A DNA stretch of 20,665 nucleotides from an uncultured Alphaproteobacteria bacterium (GCA_937900435.1 CALCEG010000121.1:1-20665), one strand, 5' to 3'. Counted from the stretch's first letter, positions 1 to 8,187 are shown. Notes: generated from the sequence alone by a model not told the origin. Numbers and translations are program-made.

Positions 1-3
1 GTT

Positions 4-9
4 TGTCAA
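4..9 (-). promoter_or_regulatory. Possible -35 element of a promoter reading out of the left edge
   Basis: The minus strand reads TTGACA, a perfect sigma-70 -35 hexamer, at 9-4. The -10 would lie outside the window, so this cannot be confirmed. Confidence 0.15.
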
Positions 10-24
10 GAGGTTTTTTCAGGA

Positions 25-60
25 AATTTTGCCCTTTTTCCGGAGAAAAAGGGCAAAATT
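25..60. repeat. Perfect 16-bp inverted repeat with CGGA tetraloop
   Basis: The arm AATTTTGCCCTTTTTC (25-40) is exactly complementary to 45-60, with the loop CGGA between them. On the plus strand no T tract follows the right arm. On the minus strand the hairpin is followed by a short mixed stretch and then an A-rich run, so it is not a textbook terminator in either direction. It may still end a transcript entering from the left or be an intergenic repeat. The remainder of 61-147 is AT-rich and holds no gene I can support. Confidence 0.6.
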
Positions 61-147
61 ATGTATTATAAATATAATATCAAAAAATAATAGTAATGTA
101 AAACATTGATAACAGTAACCAATATTTTATGACACAAATTTTGAATC

Positions 148-813
148 TGCGAATATTTTAATAAAATGAACAACGTTGATGTTATTATCGTTGCGCGTGG
201 TGGTGGGTCGCTGGAAGACCTGTTGCCTTTTTCCGAAGAAATTGTCGTGCGTGCAGCAGCGGCAAGTCGTATCCCGTTAATATCGGGTGTGGGGCATGAG
301 CCAGACTGGATGTTGATTGATTTTGCGGCGGATTATCGTGCGCCAACCCCAACAGGTGCGGCAGAGGCAGTCGTGCCAACTAAGTTGGCTTTGAAGCAGG
401 AAATTGATAATTTATGGGTGCGTTTGTCTGGTAACTTTACAACGCGATTAATTAATGCAAAGCAACGTGTTGAATCTATAAATATTAAAAGCCCAAAACA
501 AGTCTTGATGGAACAACAGCAGCGTTTGGATGATTTGGGGCGGACGATGAATATTATTATTAATGCAAAAACAGTTAATCTGCGCCAGAAATTAGATGGC
601 TTGGCAACGTTGCCGAATATTTTACAGGCGCGAATGATGTCGTTGAATCAGGCGATTGGTCATTTGGGGCAAATGTTGGGTTCACTTAGTTATAAAAGCG
701 TTTTGGCGCGTGGTTATGTCATTGTGCGTGATAAAGATAACAATGTAATCAGTCGCGCTGATGGTGGAATTCCTGCAACTTTAGAGTTTACAGATGGAAT
801 AAAAGTGTTATAG
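148..813 (+). pseudogene. xseA: 5'-truncated exodeoxyribonuclease VII large subunit
   Basis: XseA is the large subunit of ExoVII, which degrades single-stranded DNA in the cytoplasm. From the ATG at 166 the 215 residues start in the middle of the catalytic domain: an ARGGGSLEDL motif, then GVGHEPD, then RAPTPTGAAEAVVP, then the long helical C-terminal region and a terminal VLARGYVIV segment. Full-length XseA is normally about 400-500 residues, so the N-terminal OB-fold and the first part of the catalytic domain (including the family aspartate near position 155 of the E. coli protein) are absent. In-frame codons upstream of the ATG (148-165, CEYFNK) still look like XseA, but a TGA lies at 142-144 and no Shine-Dalgarno precedes 166. 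The ATG is therefore probably an internal methionine of a once longer gene. A weak promoter-like pair (TTGATA 106-111, TATGAC 128-133) might still transcribe it. I favour a decayed gene over a functional short form. Confidence 0.7.
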
Positions 814-840
814 TTGGGTTAACCTAAGAAGGTGGCAAAA

Positions 841-987
841 ATGAAAAAAGATATCGAAAAAGCAATGCAGAGTTTAGAAAACAAGATACGCATTTTGCAG
901 TCTGGTGGGCAAATAACAAAAATGACATCAGATGAATCTTTTGCACTAAAAATCGCAATACGACAAATGTTTGAAAAAGAAAGATAA
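841..987 (+). CDS. 48-residue ORF resembling exodeoxyribonuclease VII small subunit
   Basis: This short ORF begins at ATG 841 after a purine-rich AAGAAGGTGG, 27 bp downstream of the xseA stop. Its N-terminal helix reads IEKAMQSLENKIRILQSGG. This keeps the spacing of the XseB signature (F-E-x-A-L-x-x-L-E, five residues, L-E-S-G), and a later SDESFALKI resembles the LEESLALYE helix. XseB is usually about 70-80 residues, so the protein would be short and diverged. XseB binds the XseA C-terminal helices in ExoVII, and the position directly after xseA supports the idea. Against it are the small size, an insertion between the two helices, and a truncated partner. It may be a relic or an unrelated small protein. 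Confidence 0.4.
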   Translation: MKKDIEKAMQSLENKIRILQSGGQITKMTSDESFALKIAIRQMFEKER

Positions 988-1013
988 AAAAATCCCCATA
1001 TTGGGGATTTTTT
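987..1013. terminator. Bidirectional intrinsic terminator
   Basis: AAAAAATCCCCA (987-998) pairs perfectly with TGGGGATTTTTT (1002-1013) around a TAT loop. The A and T runs on the arms give a T tract on both strands. It separates the convergent xseB-like ORF and the recN operon and overlaps the stop codons of both flanking genes. Confidence 0.9.
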
Positions 1014-1410
1014 ATCGTGTGTATTGAAAATCTGTGGTGAACAAACGCAAGTTGGTGTTTTTGCTTAGTGTTGGCATAATACCACGTTGTAGCAGAGCCT
1101 GCATTAATTCAGCGTTTAAAACAATGCGGTCAAAAAAGCTTAAGTCTTGCCAAAAGGATTTGATGGCACTTTGACTTTGTGGAAATCTGTGTATGTCGAT
1201 ATATCGTTTGCCTTTGATTTTATATGATGTTGCCATGTTTAATGCGACAAAACCATTGCATCTGTATTCTTTTATTTTTGTGCCTGTGGGTATTTGTGGC
1301 TCAGAACGATAAATCATTTGTGTGTGGGTGTTGCCTTGGCGGTCGCGCACAATTAGGTCTTGATGATAAAAATTTTGTTTTTTGTTTTCAATAACGTAAA
1401 ATTTTTTCAT
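1012..1410 (-). CDS. Hypothetical protein, last gene of the recN operon
   Basis: This 132-residue protein is not recognised. It has no signal peptide or membrane segment, is rich in basic and aromatic residues, and looks soluble, with short beta-type stretches in the first half (YVIE, DLIVRDRQG, QMIYRSE) and a helical segment near LNAELMQALLQRG. The ATG at 1410 lies three bases beyond the recN stop (1414-1416). AAGGA (1418-1422) sits seven bases upstream of the ATG inside the recN end, so translation is probably coupled to recN. The location suggests, but does not show, a role in DNA repair. The terminator overlaps its stop. Confidence 0.75.
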   Translation of the reverse strand: MKKFYVIENKKQNFYHQDLIVRDRQGNTHTQMIYRSEPQIPTGTKIKEYRCNGFVALNMATSYKIKGKRYIDIHRFPQSQSAIKSFWQDLSFFDRIVLNAELMQALLQRGIMPTLSKNTNLRLFTTDFQYTR

Positions 1411-1413
1411 TTG

Positions 1414-3066
1414 CTATTCCTTGATTAATGTTTTTGCCATTGTTATGCATTCAGGGGTTATTTCGGCGCCGCTGATTATGCGCGCGATTTCGTTAATCCT
1501 GTCGTTGTCGGAAATTTCACATACGCTGGTTGTTGTTTTGTCGTCAGAAACAGACTTGGAAATCTTGAAATGCCTGTCTGCGTATCCTGCAACCTGGGCA
1601 GAGTGTGTGATAACCAATGCCTGACCAGATTGCGCCAGTCGATTTAAACGTGCGCCAACTGCAGATGCAGTTGCACCACTGATACCGGTGTCGACTTCGT
1701 CAAAAACAAATGTGTGCATATCGTCTGTGCCAGCCAGAACAACACGCATAGCCAACATTAAACGCGCCAGTTCGCCCCCAGATGCAGCGCGATGCAATGG
1801 TGCAAACGGTGAGCCTGGGTTGGTTTTTATCATAAAAGTAATGTCGTCTGTGCCACTGGATGTTGGGTTCGTTTTTGTAAATTCGACCATAAAATCTGCA
1901 TTCCCCAGTTTTAAATCTGGCAGTTCTTTTAGCAGTGCAGTGCGCAGTTTTTCGGCCGCACAATTGCGCAACGCAGATAATTCGGTGGCGGCATTGTCAA
2001 AGTCGGCGCGATATTGCTTGATTTGCGTGTTTAGTTTTTGCAGTTCTGCATCAGAATTATCAATCGCGTTTAACTGTTCGGACATTTGACGTAGTTTTTC
2101 GGGCAATTCATCTGGCTGAACACGATGTTTGCGCGCAGCGGCGCGTATTGCAAACAGGCGTTCTTCAATACTGTCCATATCGTCCATATCGGTGTTTTCT
2201 GGTTGTAGCGATTGAATTATTTGCGATATGTCAGACGCGATATCGTATAGTTTATCGATTTGTTCTTGGTATGGGTTTGGGTCGCCTTTGATACGCTGCA
2301 AAATGTGTGCGACAGAAAATACTTGGGAATCGAGTGAATTGCCGCGTGGCGACATTGCTTCGATTGCTTCGGACAGAATTGCTGCGTTTTTTTCGGTGTT
2401 CATCATCGCTGTTCTGCGCGCTGATAGTTCTTCTTCTTCACCGATTTGCACGTTTAACTTTTCAAGTTCGGACTCATTATGCGCCAAGAAATCGCGTTCT
2501 GTGGTTGTCTTGTCCAGCATTTCTTGCAGGTCGTTTAAGCGTTGTTGTGCAGAATGATATGTGTGATAAGTTTGTTTAACTTTGTCTGATATTGTTTTGA
2601 AATCAGACAAATTATCACAGGCAAAAAAATCAAGTGTGCTTTTATGTGTGGATTGATTTAATAGTGTGTGGTTCGCAAATTGACCATGGATTTCCAGTAA
2701 TGCGTCCCCGACCTGTTTTAGTGTTTTTATAGATACGGGGATATCGTTTATCCACGCGCGACTTTTTCCGTCTGTTGCCAATGTGCGTCGTAATATTAGT
2801 TGGTCTGAATAATCGATGTCGACAGCGGTTAATATATCGGCGATGGTTTTGCTGTGCGTGTCGAATTCTGCGATAACTGATGCATTGTCGCAACCATGGC
2901 GAATTAATCCGATATCAGAACGCGCGCCCAACGCCAAAGACAGCGCGTCTAATAAGATGCTTTTACCTGCGCCTGTTTCACCGGTTAAAATGTTTAACCC
3001 TGCCCCGAATTCAAGATTCAGTTTTTCAATTAAAACTATGTTTGAAATGTGTAAATTAACTAACAT
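1414..3066 (-). CDS. recN: DNA repair protein RecN
   Basis: RecN is an SMC-like ATPase that acts early in recombinational repair of double-strand breaks. The 550-residue length fits the family. The N-terminal half-ATPase has Walker A GETGAGKS (residues 29-36) after the typical LHISNIVLIEKLNLEF opening. Long coiled-coil arms occupy roughly residues 150-370. The C-terminal half-ATPase has the ABC-type signature ASGGELARLMLAMR, Walker B FVFDEVDTGISG and the switch VITHSAQVA. The ATG at 3066 overlaps the end of the upstream AddA nuclease ORF (stop at 3056) by 11 bp, so expression is probably coupled to addA. The hypothetical 132-residue gene follows directly. I see no disruption. Confidence 0.97.
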   Translation of the reverse strand: MLVNLHISNIVLIEKLNLEFGAGLNILTGETGAGKSILLDALSLALGARSDIGLIRHGCDNASVIAEFDTHSKTIADILTAVDIDYSDQLILRRTLATDGKSRAWINDIPVSIKTLKQVGDALLEIHGQFANHTLLNQSTHKSTLDFFACDNLSDFKTISDKVKQTYHTYHSAQQRLNDLQEMLDKTTTERDFLAHNESELEKLNVQIGEEEELSARRTAMMNTEKNAAILSEAIEAMSPRGNSLDSQVFSVAHILQRIKGDPNPYQEQIDKLYDIASDISQIIQSLQPENTDMDDMDSIEERLFAIRAAARKHRVQPDELPEKLRQMSEQLNAIDNSDAELQKLNTQIKQYRADFDNAATELSALRNCAAEKLRTALLKELPDLKLGNADFMVEFTKTNPTSSGTDDITFMIKTNPGSPFAPLHRAASGGELARLMLAMRVVLAGTDDMHTFVFDEVDTGISGATASAVGARLNRLAQSGQALVITHSAQVAGYADRHFKISKSVSDDKTTTSVCEISDNDRINEIARIISGAEITPECITMAKTLIKE

Positions 3067-3532
3067 AACGGCTTTGATTATAGGTGGTTATGGGGATGTT
3101 TTCCAGTAAAAAGTTATGTGTCCACAGAATATAGCCGCTGATTTTATATGTTGGGTATATTGTGTGTAGTAATTGTGCGTATTCGTTGATTTGTGCAACG
3201 TATGCTTTCTTGCGAATTGTTGGGTCGATATCTGTTTTATAGTCTAGGATTTTTATTGTTTTTGTGGCATTGTCTATTAGCAGGCGATCGATACGGCGAC
3301 TGATAAAATGGCCGTTCAGTGTGCCTGCGATTGGAACCTCGGTTTTAGAAGTAACAGAAAATAATTCTGATAATGTTGGGTTTTTGTTGATTTTTTGTAT
3401 AATTTCGGTTGCAACACCGTTGGTGTGCGTGGGAATTTTTATTCTGCCTAACTGCAAGTGCGCCTTGGCCCCGGCGTTTGTTGCGTGTTTGGTGCGTTCT
3501 TGTTGTGAAATTATGTTATGCAATTGTGTCAT
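3056..3532 (-). CDS. addA: AddA C-terminal nuclease domain as a separate ORF
   Basis: This frame encodes the PD-(D/E)XK nuclease domain that normally forms the C-terminus of AddA. Numbered from the ATG at 3532, the nuclease residues are E65 (SKTEVPIAG), D82 (RRIDRLLID), D97 and K99 (ILDYKTD), and the QxxxY motif Q114/Y118. The helicase ORF is in another frame and stops at 3516-3518, so one extra base (or two missing bases) splits what is a single polypeptide in relatives. The 158-residue product has its own possible start: AGGA lies six bases before ATG 3532, and the start overlaps the helicase stop by 17 bp, which would permit coupled re-initiation. The open frame extends upstream to 3649, but that part only shadows the helicase frame. 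A sequencing or assembly error is the main alternative. Confidence 0.75.
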   Translation of the reverse strand: MTQLHNIISQQERTKHATNAGAKAHLQLGRIKIPTHTNGVATEIIQKINKNPTLSELFSVTSKTEVPIAGTLNGHFISRRIDRLLIDNATKTIKILDYKTDIDPTIRKKAYVAQINEYAQLLHTIYPTYKISGYILWTHNFLLENIPITTYNQSRYVS

Positions 3533-6131
3533 TTGATATCCTAATAAAGTCAGACGATGTGTCGTTTGCAAGTATTTCCCATAATTGCGAATGCCAAGAA
3601 CTGTTTTTGCTGCTTTTGTTTGTTGTGTATCCGTATATGTACAGTTCATCGCGGGCGCGTGTCATTGCAACGTATAGTAATCTGTAATATTCTTCTAGGC
3701 GCGTTTGCATATGTTTGTCGGACGCGGCTGCGCGCAGTGTGCTGTTATCGTTGTGTGGCGTCCACAGCCATACAGGCAAACCTGTGGTTGTAATTGGTGT
3801 GATGTCTTCGGTTTTTGGGGTGCTGGTGGTATCAATCAAAAATACGACTGGCGCTTCAAGACCTTTGCTGCCATGGACGGTAACAATACGAACACCATTT
3901 GATGCGTCTAAATCACGTTTTATTTCGCTGCCGCCAGTGATAAACCATTTAAGAAAGTGGTGTAAGGTCCCCGGCTGGGTGCGTTCGTATGCCAGACAAA
4001 TTGTCATAAATTCTTCCAATGGGTCGATTACATGGTGCCCCAGTGCGGAAATGATTTTTTGTCTGGATTGATTGGTTTCAAAAAAACGTGTAAAGAAAGA
4101 ATGTGGCCCCAATTTTTTTGCCAAATCAGATGTGTTGGATAATTCAGAATGTATATCCGGGAATGTGTTTTGCAGTTGTTCGAACACGGTTGCTTTTTTC
4201 GCTTCTTTATCTTCGCGAATGCGTGCCAAGTTGATTTCGTTTTTTGATTTGCATAAATTAAAAATATCGGCTTGATTCATACGATAAAAAGGACTTCTTA
4301 ATACGCAACATAAACTGTAATCATCTGTTGGGTCCAGGCACCAACGAACTAAATTTAACAGGTCGCGAACAGCAGGAAATTCTGGTAGTTTGACCCTGTC
4401 ACTGCCTGCAACGTTGATTCCGCGACGTTTTAATTCAGTGGTCAGCGGTAATGCCATTGGATGCCGTTGTTGCAGCAATATCATTATGTCGGATGGGGTG
4501 TATTCGGTTGTGTTTAATAAGTCTTGGATTTTAGTGGCGACGGTTTGTATATATTGGTTTAATGTGGTATCTGTTTCGCCTTTGGATACAAGTTTGTGTA
4601 ATTCGACTGCGCCAGCAACGGTGTTGCGAAAACATTTGTGCGGATTGTTTACAAAGTTTGATATCTGTGTGATGCGTTCGTCAGAAAAAAATCTGTCTAC
4701 GGTATGTAGTACGGGCGCGGTCGAGCGAAAGTTTTGACTTAAAGGAATTTCTTGGATTGTTCGTATATTGTTTTGAATTTGCAAAGAAATCTCTGTTTTG
4801 CTTTGTGTGAACGCGCGTGGGTCTGCACCTTGGAATCCGTAAATAGACTGTTTTGTGTCGCCAACAACGAACAGCGAATGTGGCATATCGGATGTGTCGC
4901 CATCTGTAAAGAAATCGCCAGACAACATTCGCATAATATCCCATTGTATTGGTGATGTGTCTTGGGCTTCGTCAACCAAAATATGCGACAATGATAAATC
5001 TAGTTGTGATAAAACCCAACCCATAGTTGCGCGGTTAGAGAATAATTTGCGTGTGTATAATATCAAATCTTCAAAATCCAGCAGGTTGCGAGCTTGTTTA
5101 ATCTTTCTGTATTCTGTGGCAAAGGCTGCAGATAAATCGAATAATGCGATAGTGTTGTCGAAAACAGTTTGGTTTATATTTTGTTGGTCAAATGCGTATA
5201 CCCGTTGAGCTTCGTCAACAAGATAATCTTTGGATAAAACGTGTTTTCTTATTGCACCATCGTTTTTTAAATAAATTTCTTTGTATTTTTCAAAATCTAT
5301 TGTTTTATCAATGTATTGTTTTGTAGTATTGATAATGTCATCAAAGTACTTTGCCGGTTTTTTTGTTGTGTTTTTATCTTCTGTGGTTTTTTCAATGATT
5401 AATTGTAGTGATTTTACGTCAAAAGTGTATTTTTTTTGGTTGTATAAATTTAAAAAATCTTTAATCGTATCAACAAAGTATTCGCGATACTTAACAATAT
5501 TTTCAACTTGAAAAAAGTTTTTGTATTGCGCGCTTAACAGTTCCAGTAATTCGTCTATATAGTTTTCTGAAACTTTGTCCACAATGTGAAAAAATGCGGG
5601 CAGTATATATTCATTTTGTGCGCCGTTGTTTATTAATGTATCGAATGCGTCTTGCAATAACAGGCGTTGCGCATAGTCAGAAACTAATGTCCATGATGGT
5701 GATATGCCAGCCTCTAGCGGGAAACGATGCAGTATTTCTTCGCAAAAACCATGAATTGTTTTTATTTTTAGTAATTCTGGTGTGTCTATGTATTTAAAAA
5801 AGATTTCGCGCGCCTGTGCGATATCTGTTTTTGTCGCAGGTCGGTTAATCGATATGCCATCAAGTGCAGAAATTAATTCGTCATCGCTGGCCATTGCCCA
5901 TTCGCGCAGTGCGCGTAAAATTCTGTTTCGCATTTCACCAGCACCAGCGTTTGTGTACGTTAAACACAATATGCCAGATGATGTGCAGTTATGTGTTCTG
6001 AACAAGATACGCAATAATCGCTGGGTCAAAACACTGGTTTTCCCGGTGCCGGCATTTGCCTGAACCCAAACGTTTTTTGTCGGGTCAGCCGCCATATCTT
6101 GTTCTGGTGAAAGAATTGTTTTTTTTATCAT
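3516..6131 (-). CDS. addA: Double-strand break repair helicase AddA, helicase portion
   Basis: AddA is the UvrD-like helicase-nuclease subunit of AddAB, which resects double-strand breaks for RecA loading. The 871 residues carry the helicase motifs in order: QANAGTGKTS (Walker A, residues 24-33), LVDEAQDTSP (motif II), VVGDTKQSIYGFQGA (motif III), LSQNFRSTAPVL (motif IV), IVTVHGSKGLEAPVV (motif V) and LLYVAMTRARDELYIYG (motif VI). Alphaproteobacterial AddA is usually over 1100 residues with a C-terminal nuclease; here the frame ends just after the helicase, and the nuclease lies in the next ORF. AddB, usually beside AddA, is not in the window. The ATG at 6131 has an AAGGG-type ribosome site at 6137-6141. 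It is the first gene of the addA-nuclease-recN-hypothetical operon. Confidence 0.93.
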   Translation of the reverse strand: MIKKTILSPEQDMAADPTKNVWVQANAGTGKTSVLTQRLLRILFRTHNCTSSGILCLTYTNAGAGEMRNRILRALREWAMASDDELISALDGISINRPATKTDIAQAREIFFKYIDTPELLKIKTIHGFCEEILHRFPLEAGISPSWTLVSDYAQRLLLQDAFDTLINNGAQNEYILPAFFHIVDKVSENYIDELLELLSAQYKNFFQVENIVKYREYFVDTIKDFLNLYNQKKYTFDVKSLQLIIEKTTEDKNTTKKPAKYFDDIINTTKQYIDKTIDFEKYKEIYLKNDGAIRKHVLSKDYLVDEAQRVYAFDQQNINQTVFDNTIALFDLSAAFATEYRKIKQARNLLDFEDLILYTRKLFSNRATMGWVLSQLDLSLSHILVDEAQDTSPIQWDIMRMLSGDFFTDGDTSDMPHSLFVVGDTKQSIYGFQGADPRAFTQSKTEISLQIQNNIRTIQEIPLSQNFRSTAPVLHTVDRFFSDERITQISNFVNNPHKCFRNTVAGAVELHKLVSKGETDTTLNQYIQTVATKIQDLLNTTEYTPSDIMILLQQRHPMALPLTTELKRRGINVAGSDRVKLPEFPAVRDLLNLVRWCLDPTDDYSLCCVLRSPFYRMNQADIFNLCKSKNEINLARIREDKEAKKATVFEQLQNTFPDIHSELSNTSDLAKKLGPHSFFTRFFETNQSRQKIISALGHHVIDPLEEFMTICLAYERTQPGTLHHFLKWFITGGSEIKRDLDASNGVRIVTVHGSKGLEAPVVFLIDTTSTPKTEDITPITTTGLPVWLWTPHNDNSTLRAAASDKHMQTRLEEYYRLLYVAMTRARDELYIYGYTTNKSSKNSSWHSQLWEILANDTSSDFIRISNDTIA

Positions 6132-6139
6132 TTATGCCC

Positions 6140-6168
6140 TTGCATTATCAAATATATTTTAGTATAAA
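6140..6168 (+). promoter_or_regulatory. Predicted sigma-70 promoter of the coiled-coil protein gene
   Basis: TTGCAT (6140-6145), 17-bp spacer, TATAAA (6163-6168). The start would be near 6175, about 40 bases before the ATG at 6214. It overlaps the divergent addA promoter. Confidence 0.55.
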
Positions 6169-6184
6169 TCCAAAGGAACTGCAA
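6156..6184 (-). promoter_or_regulatory. Predicted sigma-70 promoter of the addA-recN operon
   Basis: On the minus strand TTGCAG (6184-6179) is followed after 17 bp by TAAAAT (6161-6156), placing a start near 6149, about 18 bases upstream of the addA ATG. It overlaps the plus-strand promoter at 6140-6168. Confidence 0.5.
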
Positions 6185-6213
6185 GTTTTATAAATATTAT
6201 AGAGGGGAAAGGA

Positions 6214-8139
6214 ATGCAAATCACACAGACTTGGTTTTTTGTCGCTTTGGCGTTGTTTGGATTGGGTGTAATCGCGCTGATAATGGTCTTTTTTGTTTCA
6301 AGAAAATCGCAAAAAATAATGGGGTCGTTGTTGACGATTATGACACGACCAGAACGCGCAAAAATCGCGGATGCAACAAGGGTCTTGAATACGATTTTGG
6401 CAGATGAAATAAATAAAATCGAACAGAGTTTTCAAATGATGCGAAATACGCTTAACGAACAAATAAATCGGGCGGTGGAATTAAAGCAGTCTTTGGGTGA
6501 GCATAATGATAAATTAGTATCTTTGGCTGATGACGCGACAAAGAAACTGTCAACAATGTCGGGACGGCTGGATAATACGGTTGGTGGACTGAATCAAATT
6601 GTTGAGTCGCAATCTTGGAAAGATGTAGAAGTTTCAACCGACAGGTTTAATAGCACAGTGAATGACTTGCTGGCAAAAATTGATTCTACTTCTCAAGATA
6701 CAATGGATAAGACTGCGCAAATCCAAACGCAAATTAATGATTGGATTGAAAAAGAAAAAGAACTTAGTGGCTTGTTGCAGGAAGAGTTTGCAAAAAATTC
6801 TGCACAATTGAAAAATATATCGGATGAAACAGAAACAACAAAAACAAAGTTGTCTGAATTGTCAACGTCTGTGGCGAACGGGTTTAATGATGTAAAAACA
6901 GCTGCAACAAACTATGAAGATATAATGATACGAAATGACAGGTTGTTGGACGGGTATTTGGAAAAGTTGGATAGTTTTGGCAAACAATCCAAGAAACAAT
7001 TAACTGGTCAAATGAATACATTAACAAGTACTGCAAATGTTGTGGCAGGACAAATCAGATTGGCAGAATCTTCTATTGATAAACAAAATAAAAAACTGGC
7101 GGATGCGGTTGATGTGTTGATGCAATCTGCAACATCGACCGAGGCTTCGGTGCGTAATATTTCGTCAGAACTGGCTGCATTAACGAACCGATTTGATAAT
7201 GAAATCAAAGAATTTGCAACAGGGGTTGTTTCTGAATTAAAGACTGTGTCGGGGGTTGCAAACGCAACATTGGAAAACACCAGAAGTGCGGCCGGTGCGT
7301 TTTCAGAATCTGTCAAAGCGATGGCAACAGGTGTGCGTGAAACCTTGATAGAAATGAATACTGCGCATACACAACTGTCAGGACAATCGGCAAACCTTAT
7401 AAAAATGTCTGGCGAAACGACCGCGCAATTACAACCACTGTCGGCATTGATTGAAAAATATTATTCTGCCCTGCCCGATTTGTCGCGTGGCAGCGCAGAG
7501 ACAAGTGAGCGTTTGGAAAAAATTGTAAATGGTCTGAACGATAAGTTAAATCTGATGAAGACAACTGTTGCAGAATCTACGGATGCGATTTCTGAATCTG
7601 CAATTAAATTGGAAGATTTGGCAGGGGCTTCGCGGCAACAAATGATAGATTTGATGTCTGATTATGCCAAGGCAGTAAACACAATGCAAACGCTGAACAA
7701 GCAAATGATGGTTGCGCGTGCTACTGCCCCAATGGAAGCGATAAAAGCAGCGCCAGTCGATGGTGGTGGGTTTGTTAGCTCGCGAGATTTTATGGAACAA
7801 AGTGAAAAAATGATGGAAAAATTGCACGAACAATCAAAGGATTTGACGTGTGCAATGGGGGCAGAAATTCCTGATGTTGTGTGGAAAAAGTACCATAGTG
7901 GCGAAAACGATGTGTTTACGCGCTGGTTGGTAAAACTGTTAGGTGCAACAAACAAAAAAACATTGCGCGACATGATAAAATCAGATGTTGTATTCCGTTC
8001 ACAGGCAGCGCAATTGGTGCGTGCGTTTGATAAAATATTGAATGCTGCAAAACAAGCTGATGATGCAGATAAGTTATCTGGGGATTTGGTAAATACTGAT
8101 TTAGGTCGGGTTTATATCACATTGAAAAGTAATTTGTAA
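6214..8139 (+). CDS. Membrane-anchored coiled-coil protein, function unknown
   Basis: This is a 641-residue protein I cannot assign. Residues about 7-29 form one hydrophobic segment preceded by a very short N-terminus and followed by RKSQK, so it is probably a single-pass inner-membrane protein with the bulk in the cytoplasm (positive-inside rule). Residues about 45-530 are low-complexity helix rich in A, S, T, K, E, Q and N with heptad-like spacing, similar in texture to chemoreceptor or apolipoprotein-like helices but without a chemoreceptor signalling hairpin that I can recognise. The last 90 or so residues differ: they contain W and aromatic residues (VVWKKYHSGE, FTRWLVKLLG, FRSQAAQLVRAFDKIL) and look like a compact helical domain. 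The ribosome site GAGGGG (6202-6207) lies six bases before the ATG. It is transcribed alone and ends at a terminator. A structural, division or polar-scaffold role is possible but unproven. Confidence 0.85.
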   Translation: MQITQTWFFVALALFGLGVIALIMVFFVSRKSQKIMGSLLTIMTRPERAKIADATRVLNTILADEINKIEQSFQMMRNTLNEQINRAVELKQSLGEHNDKLVSLADDATKKLSTMSGRLDNTVGGLNQIVESQSWKDVEVSTDRFNSTVNDLLAKIDSTSQDTMDKTAQIQTQINDWIEKEKELSGLLQEEFAKNSAQLKNISDETETTKTKLSELSTSVANGFNDVKTAATNYEDIMIRNDRLLDGYLEKLDSFGKQSKKQLTGQMNTLTSTANVVAGQIRLAESSIDKQNKKLADAVDVLMQSATSTEASVRNISSELAALTNRFDNEIKEFATGVVSELKTVSGVANATLENTRSAAGAFSESVKAMATGVRETLIEMNTAHTQLSGQSANLIKMSGETTAQLQPLSALIEKYYSALPDLSRGSAETSERLEKIVNGLNDKLNLMKTTVAESTDAISESAIKLEDLAGASRQQMIDLMSDYAKAVNTMQTLNKQMMVARATAPMEAIKAAPVDGGGFVSSRDFMEQSEKMMEKLHEQSKDLTCAMGAEIPDVVWKKYHSGENDVFTRWLVKLLGATNKKTLRDMIKSDVVFRSQAAQLVRAFDKILNAAKQADDADKLSGDLVNTDLGRVYITLKSNL

Positions 8140-8145
8140 TAAAAT

Positions 8146-8170
8146 CGCCCCGTCTAAGGGGCGTTTTTTT
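8146..8170 (+). terminator. Intrinsic terminator after the coiled-coil gene
   Basis: CGCCCC (8146-8151), loop GTCTAA, GGGGCG (8158-8163), then seven T residues. Confidence 0.92.
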
Positions 8171-8187
8171 GTTAAGGGATAAAAAAC

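Noticed and set aside
1688..2089. Plus-strand ORF of 133 codons opposite recN
   Set aside because: The recN frame has all family motifs here; the opposite ORF has no recognisable domain or ribosome site.
3533..3649. Upstream extension of the AddA nuclease ORF to 3649
   Set aside because: This part overlaps the helicase frame, where motif VI and the following residues fit AddA; the nuclease frame becomes family-like only after about 3532.
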